Below are positions 20,201 to 28,903 of a stretch of 64,000 bases of DNA, piece after piece; the first letter of the stretch is position 1, and each line of letters starts with the position of its first letter. Source of the stretch: Rhizobiaceae bacterium (GTDB lineage Bacteria; Pseudomonadota; Alphaproteobacteria; Rhizobiales; Rhizobiaceae); assembly GCA_017643495.1 (NCBI GenBank), contig JAEPNK010000001.1, positions 973,623-1,037,622 of the forward strand, in the 5' to 3' direction. The notes below the pieces were generated by a model. The model did not search any database and was not told the origin of the DNA. It saw only the letters and a list, made by a program, of their open reading frames with translations. The position numbers and the translations under genes were made by a program.

Positions 20201-21018
20201 CCGGCGATCCGGCTGCTGTTTTCGAAATTGGCCGACGTTACAGCGAAGGCACAGGTACAGCCAAAAATCTTGAGAAGGCTTCCGATTGGTATGAGCGCTC
20301 GGCCCAGTTGGGCTATGCACCTGCCCAGTACATAATAGGCAACTTCAACGAGAAGGGCATCGGGGTCGAAAAGAACATGGCTCGTGCCGTCAGTTGGTAT
20401 GAGCTGGCCGCAGAAAGCGGCAATGTGGTTGCAATGCACAATCTCGGTGTGATTTACGCAACGCCCGGAACAGTGGCAGATGAGCCGGACATGGAAAATG
20501 CATTCCGCTGGTTCAATGAAGCCGCTGATCACGGGGTTCGCGACAGTCAGGTCAACATGGGCATTTTCCATACGCGCGGTATCGGCACCAATGTCGACCT
20601 GGTTGAGGCATACAAGTGGTTTGCCGTTGCATCTGCCAGTGGTGATGTTGATGCAAAATCAAAGCTGACTGTGATCAAGGAGGCCTTGCGTCCCGAACAG
20701 CTTGCCGAAGCAAAGGCGCTTGTAGAAAGCTGGAAACCGGAGACAGCAGACAAGGCTGCCAATGAAGTGCAGGTTTCCGAGGCATGGAAAGACCAGACAG
20801 CACAGGTTGCCCAGCCTGTTCCGGTCAGCAAGACGACCATAGCACAGATGCAGGCAGTGCTCGCCAGGCTTGGATACAATCCAGGACCGGCTGACGGCAT
20901 CATGGGTCAGCGTACACGTGATGCAATCGTTGCTTATCGCAAGAAGGCGGGTCTGGACGGCGGTGAGCAGGTTGATGCAGCCTTGCTGCGTTCCCTGACA
21001 GCGGCCATTTCCGGTTAG
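17293..21018 (+). CDS. podJ: PodJ-like polar localization protein: coiled coil, TM, Sel1 repeats, peptidoglycan-binding domain
   Basis: This protein of about 1241 residues has the layout of the polarity factor PodJ. A long cytoplasmic coiled-coil region (roughly residues 40-620, full of QIEEI/LERI-type heptads) leads to an acidic linker and one membrane segment around 815-840 ('VLMYGAAAILIVVMAIPVA'). A second acidic linker follows, then Sel1/TPR-like repeats (about 970-1130, e.g. 'NLEKASDWYERSAQLGYAPA') and a C-terminal peptidoglycan-binding domain ('RLGYNPGPADGIMGQRTRDA'). PodJ recruits cell-cycle kinases and cell-envelope factors to one pole. A GTG at 17218 is in frame, but I prefer ATG 17293 because a CtrA-like box sits at 17194-17209. 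Neither start has a strong ribosome site. Confidence 0.8.
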   Translation: MRRSRSHLNNLAANQPASHGLGPAPQVPAGVSQQIEEIGRRLSALGVHTQSHATGDGNTYGHAAHGVGPDAYSRSPASREQGGYPQYNMQAGAFPMSAPAPELDHIRSSLEQIGSKLNAMSRSETGHEQNARHSEVLVRQNEQITSELLEMRKQIASAGKTDNSGLVSEMEKIRQSLEASHAEITRQLSEGRGGGNDSKYAQVVEASHERLSGELQGLRSVMDEFADMSGNSVRALEARHDDFLRRIDDLQQGINVAAGNPELYREVVENSYREIAGNFADLKETVMHLQQSRDDMAAPDFTQIEMRLEEITRAVVALSAGNQNLDNLERIEARIADIGKTVSAMQPGDSDTHFANIEREIAGLREQLATAAAPAPGFDPSALERQMSEIRENLNELSTRVADNGAPVTDFADMAAQISQLSDKFDNRMPFMASAESEEGGSIDLAALIGRLDDMVEQVAELKSRPLDVSAVQTLVDQVPDHSDAFASLERQLGDILNRLAEVDGEGASLEPITERLAGIEQQIGASRDIAVEVAAQAAEEAIERAIRELPAQAAQSGSSVDTQAIESLTHDLRRWQETVSGANAENHETFEAVRDVLNTIADRLSQVEAGMQSAMTGGQAVSRQEYQAEPERADDAPVSHEASGLYDNEDAQELYAEPAVSGHASEQPGEHQTHHSAPVTSQPNANTNPLYAAAVGEANVQAADPSEENLPRVETPAMEMAEMPDAPVSDDFVEEDMPIEPGNGAPDLAALVKQANERRKSSDKSGSATSGMDFLASARRAAQAAAQEASMVQEQVEVEKKQSLLTNLPGLIAKNKKVLMYGAAAILIVVMAIPVASRFLSPDPAPVSDDAAVPAIEETLDSPSVEESTLVEPDAGLSGTGLNEDTATDPAADVEELPQVDGAAESSVDATADEADAAWQEENEETSEGAESLQSATLEITEIPAENIPSFDTGELDFANDALKSAVSAGDPAAVFEIGRRYSEGTGTAKNLEKASDWYERSAQLGYAPAQYIIGNFNEKGIGVEKNMARAVSWYELAAESGNVVAMHNLGVIYATPGTVADEPDMENAFRWFNEAADHGVRDSQVNMGIFHTRGIGTNVDLVEAYKWFAVASASGDVDAKSKLTVIKEALRPEQLAEAKALVESWKPETADKAANEVQVSEAWKDQTAQVAQPVPVSKTTIAQMQAVLARLGYNPGPADGIMGQRTRDAIVAYRKKAGLDGGEQVDAALLRSLTAAISG

Positions 21019-21099
21019 GATCAGCGGCAAGGCCAAATAGTCTTGGCAAAGCTGGCGCATGTGATTGTATCTGCCGGAAAACAGGGATAAAAAACCTGG

Positions 21100-21582
21100 A
21101 TGAAATTTTTCAGGATCATTGCAGACGGTTTTCGCAAATATGCGAAATTTCGGGGAACAGCAGGGCGCAGCGATTTCTGGCTCTGGTTTCTGTTTGTTGC
21201 CATCGTGCTTGGCATCGCAACAATTGTTGAAGGACTCGTGATTGCACCGGCCAGGGGGTTTCTTCCCTTTGACCATGAAGCTGGCAGGCCCTTGTTCTGG
21301 ACACTGGTGGCACTTCTGGCCCTGCCGACGATAACTTCGGCAGTCAGGCGATTTCACGATTCGGGAAAATCCGGTTGGTGGCTGCCTCTGACCATTGCCA
21401 TTTCTGTCGGCTGGATTTTCGTGATGACATGGCTGTTGCGGGCTCTGCCGCAAGGGCTGGTTGCTTCGGTCGGCAATTATGTAAGTCTGGAATTGTTTTA
21501 CTTTGCCGGCCTTCTTCCCCTTGCCTATTTTCTTGCCAAGCGCGGCAAGAAGCCACCGCATCGTTACAGCGAAACCGTCTGA
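21100..21582 (+). CDS. DUF805 family inner-membrane protein
   Basis: This 160-residue protein has four hydrophobic segments. The DUF805 pattern is 'FRGTAGRSDFWLWFLF' near the start and 'AVRRFHDSGKSGWW' in the middle, the conserved loop of this family. Biochemical function is unknown. It follows the PodJ-like gene on the same strand by about 80 bases and could be part of the same transcription unit. Confidence 0.88.
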   Translation: MKFFRIIADGFRKYAKFRGTAGRSDFWLWFLFVAIVLGIATIVEGLVIAPARGFLPFDHEAGRPLFWTLVALLALPTITSAVRRFHDSGKSGWWLPLTIAISVGWIFVMTWLLRALPQGLVASVGNYVSLELFYFAGLLPLAYFLAKRGKKPPHRYSETV

Positions 21583-21707
21583 CGCCCCAAATTTGCCACA
21601 AGTTCGTTGATCTGTTCCCTTGATGTGCCCGCCATTGTAAGGTGTGGGCAAAGGAATCAACCTTTGGGGAGGAGCTGGCCTTCCTGAGCACGTGAAAGGG
21701 AAAATGC

Positions 21708-22292
21708 ATGCCGAAACTGCCCACACGAAGCCGCTTTCTCATTGCTGCAACTTTGTTCTCAGCAATGGTCGCCCTGCCGGGCACCGCACAGGCGCGGACG
21801 TATATCGTGAATGGAATAGCAAGCGCGGTGCCCTTCATTGGTTACGGCATGAACAATTTGGGTAAAAGGATTCCCGGCGCAAAGGTCTTCAGCTACATCA
21901 CATCCATTGAAGGCAATAATGTCATCAAGCCGAACATCATGAGTGACATAGAGGCCCGTTACAAAAAGAATCCCGACGAACCCATCAACCTCATCGGGAT
22001 CAGTTACGGGGCAAACATGGTCAGTGAAATAGCAAGCCGGCTTGGTTCAAAAGGCATACCGGTGAACTATCTGGGTATTATCGAGGGTGGTAGTGCGTTG
22101 AAATCCATTGGGCCCAATGTACGAACGGCACACAATTTCACCTGTACAGGCCCCGAGTGTACAAAGAAAAAGGCCCGGTTGACTTCCGGCAATTCTGTTA
22201 CCCGGCTTCAGCAGTTCTCATACAAGGACGGTCATATCGACCTTGGCAACAACAAGCAGGTGCACGGACATATCCTTAGCGGCATCCGCTAG
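21708..22292 (+). CDS. Secreted alpha/beta-hydrolase-like protein of unknown function
   Basis: This 194-residue protein has a Sec signal peptide (cleavage near AQA29). The mature part begins 'RTYIVNGIASAVPFIGYGM' and contains a serine-hydrolase elbow GxSxG in 'NLIGISYGANM'; a possible catalytic His lies in 'VHGHIL' at the C-terminus. Two Cys in 'FTCTGPECTKKK' could form a disulfide in the periplasm. The small size suggests a minimal lipase or cutinase-like fold, but I do not recognise the family and the substrate is unknown. It stands alone on the plus strand. Confidence 0.7.
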   Translation: MPKLPTRSRFLIAATLFSAMVALPGTAQARTYIVNGIASAVPFIGYGMNNLGKRIPGAKVFSYITSIEGNNVIKPNIMSDIEARYKKNPDEPINLIGISYGANMVSEIASRLGSKGIPVNYLGIIEGGSALKSIGPNVRTAHNFTCTGPECTKKKARLTSGNSVTRLQQFSYKDGHIDLGNNKQVHGHILSGIR

Positions 22293-22505
22293 AATGTTCA
22301 TGGATGTGGCGATCATGCTGCATTCCTGCATTCTGTCCGTATAATGGGACCAGTTTCACGTTTTTTTCGCGCACTGGTCTTTAGACTGCCGCTCACGCAT
22401 TGACATTCGTGTTTTCGAGGCGCAATAACCCGGCAACAGTCTGGGTTGCTGCCCCGGGAACAGCCGGAGCACCCCTTCCTTTCCAGCCGTGTTCCGGAGT
22501 GTGCC

Positions 22506-23441
22506 TTGAGCATTTATCTTCCCATCGCGGAAATGTCCGTAAACATTTTTGTCCTTTTCGGGATGGGCGCTGCTGTGGGATTCCTGTCCGGCATGTTTGG
22601 CGTTGGCGGTGGCTTCCTGATGACCCCGCTGCTTATTTTCTACAACATTCCGCCGGCAGTTGCCGTTGCTACAGAGGCAAACCAGATCGTCGCCTCGTCC
22701 TTTTCCGGTGCGCTTGCACATCTGAGGAAAGGTACAGTTGATGTAAAACTGGGCATGATGCTTCTTGTTGGCGGTCTTATCGGTTCAACGCTTGGTGTCT
22801 ATGTTTTTGCCCTGTTGCGCAGTGTTGGCCAGCTCGATCTGATCATTTCGATCCTTTATGTCGTTTTCCTGGGTTCTATCGGCACATTGATGACGATCGA
22901 AAGCCTGAATGCTATTCGCAAGTCCCGGGCAACCGGGGGAGCTTCGGGAGCGCGCCGCCCCAATCACGACAGCTGGATCCACGCGCTGCCGTTAAAGGTC
23001 AAATTCCGCAAGTCAAAGCTTTATCTGAGCATGATACCGGTAATTACACTGGGTACTCTGGTTGGTATCCTCGCTGCAATCATGGGCGTTGGCGGCGGGT
23101 TCATCATGGTGCCTGCGATGATTTACCTTCTGCGGGTTCCGACCAATGTGGTAATCGGCACATCTTTGTTCCAGATCATTTTCGTTACCGGTTATACGAC
23201 CATTATCCAGGCATCGGCCAACCAGACCGTCGATGTTGTTCTCGCACTCATACTGATGGTGGGTGGAGTTATCGGAGCCCAGTTCGGGGCTGCCGCTGGT
23301 CACCGTTTGAAGGGTGAACAGTTACGTGCCCTGCTTGGTTTGCTGGTGCTCGGAGTGTGCGCGCGACTTGGATACGACCTTGTTGCAATGCCTGGCGAGC
23401 TGTTCAACCTGATCGGCGCAGGTGGAGACGGGGGCCATTGA
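22506..23441 (+). CDS. Sulfite exporter TauE/SafE family permease
   Basis: This 311-residue multi-spanning protein has the two family repeats, each with a glycine signature: 'GFLSGMFGVGGGFLMTPLL' and 'GILAAIMGVGGGFIMVPAM'. TauE/SafE proteins move sulfite, sulfonates or other organic anions across the inner membrane. A frame starting at TTG 22446 is longer, but TTG 22506 gives the usual family N-terminus ('SIYLPIAEMSVNIF') with GGAG seven bases ahead. Its stop overlaps the next ATG (TGATG), so it is coupled to the TIGR02186 gene. Confidence 0.9.
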   Translation: MSIYLPIAEMSVNIFVLFGMGAAVGFLSGMFGVGGGFLMTPLLIFYNIPPAVAVATEANQIVASSFSGALAHLRKGTVDVKLGMMLLVGGLIGSTLGVYVFALLRSVGQLDLIISILYVVFLGSIGTLMTIESLNAIRKSRATGGASGARRPNHDSWIHALPLKVKFRKSKLYLSMIPVITLGTLVGILAAIMGVGGGFIMVPAMIYLLRVPTNVVIGTSLFQIIFVTGYTTIIQASANQTVDVVLALILMVGGVIGAQFGAAAGHRLKGEQLRALLGLLVLGVCARLGYDLVAMPGELFNLIGAGGDGGH

Positions 23442-24226
23442 TGAAACTGGTACGCTTCATCCTGCTTTCCTTCCTGCTTTCAGGATTGCTGTCGACTGCG
23501 CAACAGGCAGGCGCAACCGCTATCCAGATGGGGGTATCTGTTGACGAGATACCGGTTGGCTCTGATTTCAATGGCACAGACATCGTGGTTTTCGGCTCGG
23601 TTGAAGGGGTGTCTGTCGACGCACTCAACCGCGGAGAATATGACGTTGTCATCAAGGTGGTCGGTGGCAATGAAGATGTTGTCATCCGCCAGAAAGAACG
23701 CACATTCGGTATTTGGATAAACAACCAGAGCGAAAGCTTTGAGAATGTTCCGGCATTCTATTCCGTAACGGCAGGAAAACCCCTGACGGAAATTGCAGGC
23801 AAGGAAGTATTGTCCCGAGCCGGTCTCGGCATTGACAATCTGGGCTCTCCGCTCGCTGCCCAGGAAGAGTTCGAGTTTATCCTCGAAGAGGGCAAGTTTG
23901 CCGATGCCCTGCGGCGTCTGCGGCGCAACAGCGGACTTTACGTCGAAGACCCGGGAGGACTGGTTCAGCTCAGCCCGAGTCTGTTCCGTGCGCGAGTAGG
24001 GCTTCCACCAAATGTTCCGATTGGTACGCATGAAGTAACCGCTTACCTGTTCCGTGATGGCAATCTGCTTTCCTCGAAAACCGTGACCTACCGGATCGGA
24101 AAAGTCGGGTTTGAACGCTGGATCTACAATCTCGCCCATGAACAGGGTCTGCTATACGGTATCATGGCTGTTTTGATTGCGATCTTCACGGGATGGGCCG
24201 CAAACGCTATATTCCGGAAAAACTGA
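23441..24226 (+). CDS. TIGR02186 family membrane-anchored periplasmic protein
   Basis: This 261-residue protein has a signal peptide (about 1-25), a periplasmic body and a C-terminal membrane anchor ('LLYGIMAVLIAIFTGWAA'). 'NGTDIVVFGSVEG', 'YDVVIKVVGG' and 'FGIWINNQSESFENVPAFY' (split by 'RKERT'-type residues) match TIGR02186, a family almost always next to a TauE-type permease. It may be an accessory subunit of that transporter. The start overlaps the permease stop; the longer frame from 23357 is inside the permease and rejected. Confidence 0.88.
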   Translation: MKLVRFILLSFLLSGLLSTAQQAGATAIQMGVSVDEIPVGSDFNGTDIVVFGSVEGVSVDALNRGEYDVVIKVVGGNEDVVIRQKERTFGIWINNQSESFENVPAFYSVTAGKPLTEIAGKEVLSRAGLGIDNLGSPLAAQEEFEFILEEGKFADALRRLRRNSGLYVEDPGGLVQLSPSLFRARVGLPPNVPIGTHEVTAYLFRDGNLLSSKTVTYRIGKVGFERWIYNLAHEQGLLYGIMAVLIAIFTGWAANAIFRKN

Positions 24227-24242
24227 ACTTCCGGATTTCCGC

Positions 24243-24737
24243 ATGCAGGACACGACACAAACCAGAACACTTGCCTGGAAGCTTTCGCTGGCAGGTTTTC
24301 TGCCCTTTGCCATTCTTTCACTGGTTCTGTTCGCTACAGGCGGTGGAAATACGCTGTTTCCGCCCCTTTTCGACATATTCAAGGTTTGGTCGGCGATAAT
24401 CCTGTCTTTCCTTGGCGGCATTCGCTGGGGGTTGGCGATCGCCTATGCACCGGGTGAACCGCGCAACCTGGTTCTTTCTGTCATCCCGCCCATTCTTGCC
24501 TGGATAGCGGTCCTGCTTCCTGATGCTTACACCGTGCTTGTTTTGATGGTGCTGTTTTGTGCGCAGGGCGCCTGGGACAATTTCTACGCCGGTTCAGGTC
24601 ATGTCCAGCCCTGGTATGGCTCTCTCAGAATGGTTTTGACCCTGCTGGTGGTTGCCGCTCATGTTCTTGTGCTGTTTTCAATTTCGGGAACACCGGATAT
24701 CGGGCAGTTGGGCGAGTTGGTCAGGCAAGTACTCTGA
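24243..24737 (+). CDS. DUF3429 family inner-membrane protein
   Basis: This 164-residue protein has about five hydrophobic segments and the DUF3429 signature 'LSFLGGIRWGLAIAY', plus 'GAWDNFYAGSGHVQPWYGSL' near the C-terminus. No biochemical role is known. It starts 16 bases after the TIGR02186 gene and is the third member of that unit, so it may belong with the permease. It is convergent with pdeM. Confidence 0.85.
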   Translation: MQDTTQTRTLAWKLSLAGFLPFAILSLVLFATGGGNTLFPPLFDIFKVWSAIILSFLGGIRWGLAIAYAPGEPRNLVLSVIPPILAWIAVLLPDAYTVLVLMVLFCAQGAWDNFYAGSGHVQPWYGSLRMVLTLLVVAAHVLVLFSISGTPDIGQLGELVRQVL

Positions 24738-24789
24738 TTTTTCCTTCTTGCCAAGCCGCAAGCAGGGGCCGGCACCGGATCAAGCAATA

Positions 24790-25503
24790 TTATCGAACAC
24801 ATTGCTTGCCATCGATTTCGAATACGGCATCTTTGCCGATCATCCATACGGTCAGTTTTTCATCTTCGAAAAGTTCTGAATAGGCTTCGTTCCGTATGTT
24901 CAGGCCACCTGTAAAAGCACCGAATGCGGGCATGATGAGACGCTCCCCGTCACTGACAAAACACCGTTTGCGAACCGTCTTGCCGCGTCGTCTTATTTTG
25001 GCACATGGATGCAGGTGGCCTGCAATTTCTCCCTGAGTGAACTGCTTGTGCGGTTCGTGAATGAAGTTCAGGTTCCCAACCTGCAGGCTTTGGCAGAAAA
25101 TGCCACCGAGTTCGCGTGGCGGCTCGGGGTCGTGATTGCCGTTTATCCAGACCCATTCGCGCCCTTGCATGAGTCGGGAAAGTTGCTGACGATACTCGTC
25201 AGGCAGGCGAGCGGAAGCGTCCCTGTCGTGGAAACTGTCACCAAGTGAAATCACGGTTTCCGGTTGCAGCATCTCGATTTTTGGCGCCAGGGTTTCGAGG
25301 GTGGCCTGGGTGTCGTATGGCGGCATGAAAAGGTTTTGCCGGGCGGCAAAAGAGGAACCCTTTTCAAGATGCAGATCGGAGACGACAAGCAGGCGTTCTG
25401 CGGGCCAGTACAAAATGCCGGAAGGTTCCAGGAACAACAGGTTTCCGCGAAAGCAGAACTGCGAACCCGTGATCAATGATGTTTCTGCCAAAGCGTCTGT
25501 CAT
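24790..25503 (-). CDS. pdeM: Ligase-associated DNA damage response endonuclease PdeM
   Basis: This 237-residue metallophosphoesterase has the metal-binding motifs 'VVSDLHLEKGSSFA', 'SLGDSFHD', 'WINGNHDP' and 'IAGHLHPC' in order. The 'LHLEKGSSFA' and 'PAFGAFTGGLN' segments are specific to the PdeM group, which acts with the Lhr-type helicase, an exonuclease and an ATP-dependent DNA ligase in DNA repair. Its ATG overlaps the helicase stop by four bases. The exonuclease and ligase that often complete the set are not in this window. Confidence 0.93.
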   Translation of the reverse strand: MTDALAETSLITGSQFCFRGNLLFLEPSGILYWPAERLLVVSDLHLEKGSSFAARQNLFMPPYDTQATLETLAPKIEMLQPETVISLGDSFHDRDASARLPDEYRQQLSRLMQGREWVWINGNHDPEPPRELGGIFCQSLQVGNLNFIHEPHKQFTQGEIAGHLHPCAKIRRRGKTVRKRCFVSDGERLIMPAFGAFTGGLNIRNEAYSELFEDEKLTVWMIGKDAVFEIDGKQCVR

Positions 25504-28031
25504 CGCTCAAGCTTCTCGTATTCACTGCCGGCTGCTTCTCTCAACAATGCCTCCTGCGCATCCCCTGCCACCGGTTCTTTTCCCACTTCCAGCATGATGG
25601 GTACTGCCAGTGGTGAAATATGTTCAAGGTTGCGATGGATGATGTTTCCCTTGATTCGTGCAAGCATTTCACCAAGCCGGCGAACATCTAGCAAGCCATA
25701 TGCTGCTTCGGCACGTGTCGCCTGGAGAAGAATGTGGTCAGGGTCGTGACTGCGCAACACATCATAAATCAGGTCTGACGAAACGGTCATTTGGCGACCG
25801 GTCTTTTCCTTGCCCGGAAAGCGCTTCTCGATCAGCCCTGCAATGGTTGCACAATTGCGGAATGTCCGTTTCAGCAAAAAGGATTCATCGAGCCACGCAT
25901 CAAGATCGTCGCCGAGCATGTCTTCATCGAACAGTTCAGAGAGCGGCATTTCTCCCGTCAACATCATCTCGCCAAAGTCCCGCATTCCCCACACGGCAAT
26001 CGCATAATCGGTCGCAACGAAACCAAAGGGATGGGCACCGGCGCGGTCCAGCCTGCGTGTAAGCAACATGCCGAGTGTCTGGTGCGCTGCACGACCTTCA
26101 AACGGGTAACCAACCATGTAGAAGCGATCCCCACGGGGAAAGGTCTCAATCAGCAGTTCCTGGCTTTTCGGCAGCACTGATTTTGCTTTTTGTATCTCAA
26201 GCCATTCGCTGACCTGTGGTGGCAGGTTATGCCATTTGCCCGGATCGGCCAGCATTGCCCTGACACTTTCAGCCAGATAGGTCGTCATGGGAAACTTGCC
26301 ACCCAGGTATGACGGTACTTGCGGGTCGCTGTTGTGGGCATCGGAGACAAAACAGCTTGTCTCACGAATGCCTTCGAGACGAAGGGTCTTGCCTGCAAAC
26401 ATGAACGTGTCACCTGGCGACAGGGACTCGATAAAGCCTTCTTCGATTTTTCCCAGGACGGGTCCACCCGCGAACCCGGTTTTCCGGCCGTTCTTTCGGG
26501 TCAGGCGAACATCGAGCATTGGCGCTTCTATGATGGTGCCGCAATTCATCCGGTATCGTTGTGCGATGCGTGGATGGGTAAGCCGCCAACTGCCATCTTC
26601 TGTTTTGCGGATCTTCGCATATTGCTCGTAGGTCTTGAGCGCATAACCGCCAGTTGCGACAAACTGCAGGGCGTGCTGGAAAGTCTCCCGGTCAAGCATG
26701 GCATATGGGGCAGCACTTGTTGTTTCACGATAGAGTGCATCTTCTTCAAACGGGCCGGCGCATGCAGTGCCGAGAATATGCTGCGCAAGTACATCCAGTG
26801 CACCTTTTTGCAGTGGCGGCGTATCCTGTGCTCCGACATAATTGGCATCCAGTGCAGCCTGACATTCCATGACCTCGAAGCGGTTTGCCGGGACAAGCAG
26901 TGCACGGGAAGGTTCGTCCATCCTGTGGTTTGACCGTCCGATCCTTTGCGCAAGCCGGCTCGCACCCTTGGGTGCCCCGACATGTATCACCAGGTCGACA
27001 TCACCCCAGTCGATACCAAGATCGAGTGTTGAGGTGGCAACCACTGCCCTAAGTTCATTGCGTGCCATTGCTTCCTCAACCCGCCTCCTCTGGGCAACGT
27101 CGAGAGATCCGTGATGCAGTGCAATGGGCAGGCTGTCTTCGTTGACAGACCACAAAGACCGGAACACGATCTCTGCCTGGCTTCGCGTGTTGACGAACAC
27201 AAGCGTTGTCCGGTGATCGCGGATTGCAGCATAGATATCTTCCATCGCATAACGTGCTGAATGGCCGGACCACGGTATCCGGTTGTCGGATTTCATAATC
27301 GAGATTTCGGGCTTTGCCCCGCCGTTTATTTCCACAAACTCTGAAAGGGTAATTTCTCCTTCCGGTGGTTGGGCAACCAGCCAGCGGCGCAGTTCATCCG
27401 GTTCGGATACGGTTGCGGAAAGGCCGATGGTCTTGAGCCCGGGTTGGAAGGAACGGATCCGTGCCAGGCCGAGCGCCAGTAATTGGCCGCGCTTGGAGGT
27501 GACGAGCGAATGCAATTCGTCAAAGATTACGGTTTGCAGGTCAGCAAAAAAGGATCCGGCGTCCTTGCTGGCAATCAGCAGTGCCACCTGTTCAGGTGTG
27601 GTCAGCAAGATTTGCGGAGGGACCAGTTTCTGCCTCTGTCTGCGTGAGGCAGATGTATCGCCGGTGCGGGTTTCGATATCAATATTCAGACCCATCTCGG
27701 CAATCGGTTTTTCAAGGTTTCGCTTTATGTCGACGGCCAGAGCCTTGAGTGGCGAGATGTAAAGCGTGTGTATGCCTTTCCTCCGCTGCCGTGGCCCGGG
27801 TTTTGCTCTTGCAGAGAGTTCTGTCAGTGAGGGCAGGAATCCGGCAAGTGTCTTGCCGGCTCCTGTGGGAGCAACAAGCAGCGTGGATTGCCCTGCCTGG
27901 TTGCGTGCAAGCAATTCAAGCTGGTGTGGTCGTGGCTTCCAGCCATTTTTCGCAAACCAGTCCTGAAACGGAGGGGGCAGGAAAAACGGAAGATTTCCGC
28001 CTGTGTTGCTGGTAAGAAACTGTTCGCTCAT
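25500..28031 (-). CDS. Ligase-associated DNA damage response DEXH-box helicase (Lhr family)
   Basis: This 843-residue superfamily 2 helicase has Walker A 'LLVAPTGAGKTLAGFLP', the DEXH box as 'VIFDELHSL', motif III 'LSATVSE', and C-terminal helicase motifs 'VATSTLDLGIDWGDVDLVIH' and 'RIGRSNHR'. The DELH box and the long C-terminal domain place it in the short Lhr class linked to PdeM and DNA ligase. Such enzymes unwind DNA or RNA-DNA with 3'-5' polarity. It forms a two-gene operon with pdeM and runs divergently from the RNase T2 gene (24-base gap). Confidence 0.93.
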   Translation of the reverse strand: MSEQFLTSNTGGNLPFFLPPPFQDWFAKNGWKPRPHQLELLARNQAGQSTLLVAPTGAGKTLAGFLPSLTELSARAKPGPRQRRKGIHTLYISPLKALAVDIKRNLEKPIAEMGLNIDIETRTGDTSASRRQRQKLVPPQILLTTPEQVALLIASKDAGSFFADLQTVIFDELHSLVTSKRGQLLALGLARIRSFQPGLKTIGLSATVSEPDELRRWLVAQPPEGEITLSEFVEINGGAKPEISIMKSDNRIPWSGHSARYAMEDIYAAIRDHRTTLVFVNTRSQAEIVFRSLWSVNEDSLPIALHHGSLDVAQRRRVEEAMARNELRAVVATSTLDLGIDWGDVDLVIHVGAPKGASRLAQRIGRSNHRMDEPSRALLVPANRFEVMECQAALDANYVGAQDTPPLQKGALDVLAQHILGTACAGPFEEDALYRETTSAAPYAMLDRETFQHALQFVATGGYALKTYEQYAKIRKTEDGSWRLTHPRIAQRYRMNCGTIIEAPMLDVRLTRKNGRKTGFAGGPVLGKIEEGFIESLSPGDTFMFAGKTLRLEGIRETSCFVSDAHNSDPQVPSYLGGKFPMTTYLAESVRAMLADPGKWHNLPPQVSEWLEIQKAKSVLPKSQELLIETFPRGDRFYMVGYPFEGRAAHQTLGMLLTRRLDRAGAHPFGFVATDYAIAVWGMRDFGEMMLTGEMPLSELFDEDMLGDDLDAWLDESFLLKRTFRNCATIAGLIEKRFPGKEKTGRQMTVSSDLIYDVLRSHDPDHILLQATRAEAAYGLLDVRRLGEMLARIKGNIIHRNLEHISPLAVPIMLEVGKEPVAGDAQEALLREAAGSEYEKLER

Positions 28032-28055
28032 GGGTTCTATTTAGGATTTGCCTGA

Positions 28056-28844
28056 ATGAAGGTCGAACAGAAAAAATTATTTCTCAATGTGGTTTTCATA
28101 CTGGTTGCCACGGCAATTGCCCTTTGGTTCAACTTTCATGAAGAAACGGAAGCGTCGAAGGAAACGGGCCAACAGACAAGTCCTGCGGTCCAGAACCTGT
28201 CTGGTGACTATGTTCTGGCCATGTCCTGGCAGCCTGCTTTTTGCGAAGGCCAGCCAAGCAAACCGGAATGCCGGTCACAGAAAGAAGGCCGCTTCGATAC
28301 TGTAAATTTCTCGCTTCACGGCCTTTGGCCCCAGCCTGAAGACCGTACCTATTGTGATCCTTCCCTGCCACGGGGCGGTGGCTGGTCACGGTTGCCCCAG
28401 CCTGAATTGTCGGAAGGCTTGCGCCGGGAACTTGAAACACGCATGCCCGGCTATCGTTCATATTTGCACAGGCATGAATGGATAAAGCACGGAACCTGCA
28501 TTCAGGGCATAACAGCTGAGGACTATTTCCGTCTATCACTGGATTTGTTGAACGAGATCAATGCTTCGCTGTTGATCGATTATGTGTCCTGGAACATTGG
28601 CAGGAAGATCACCCTTTCGGAAGCTGCAAAACAGATGGATGAAAGCTTTGGAAAGGGCGCAGGCAAGCGCCTGTCATTTGTTTGCAAGCGTGATGCAGGT
28701 CGCAATCTTGTCAGCGAGTTCCGCATTGCCCTTCGCGATCCGGATGGTGATGGTCTTTTCCCGCTGAATGAACACATTCTTGCTGCACCGGCTTTACGTT
28801 CTTCCTGCAAATCGGGAATTGTTGACAGGGCCGGGCTTCAATAG
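28056..28844 (+). CDS. Ribonuclease T2 family protein, membrane-anchored or secreted
   Basis: This 262-residue protein has an N-terminal hydrophobic segment (8-26) followed by a T2 RNase domain. Both catalytic boxes are present: 'FSLHGLWPQ' (His88) and 'HEWIKHGTC' (His140, Glu141, Lys144, His145). Cysteines around them (63, 72, 100, 148) fit the family disulfides, so the enzyme should act in the periplasm, cutting RNA to 3'-nucleotides via a 2',3'-cyclic product. No polar cleavage site is obvious, so it may stay anchored. Role probably nucleotide scavenging. Confidence 0.9.
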   Translation: MKVEQKKLFLNVVFILVATAIALWFNFHEETEASKETGQQTSPAVQNLSGDYVLAMSWQPAFCEGQPSKPECRSQKEGRFDTVNFSLHGLWPQPEDRTYCDPSLPRGGGWSRLPQPELSEGLRRELETRMPGYRSYLHRHEWIKHGTCIQGITAEDYFRLSLDLLNEINASLLIDYVSWNIGRKITLSEAAKQMDESFGKGAGKRLSFVCKRDAGRNLVSEFRIALRDPDGDGLFPLNEHILAAPALRSSCKSGIVDRAGLQ

Positions 28845-28903
28845 TCGCTTGAAAAGGCTGCTTCTTGTGTTTACCTGTTTTTGACTGCAATGAGGAAATG
28901 ATC

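Noticed and set aside
20659-21726. 355-codon minus-strand frame across the end of podJ and DUF805
   Set aside because: It is antisense to two well-supported genes, Cys/His/Gln-rich and without any domain.
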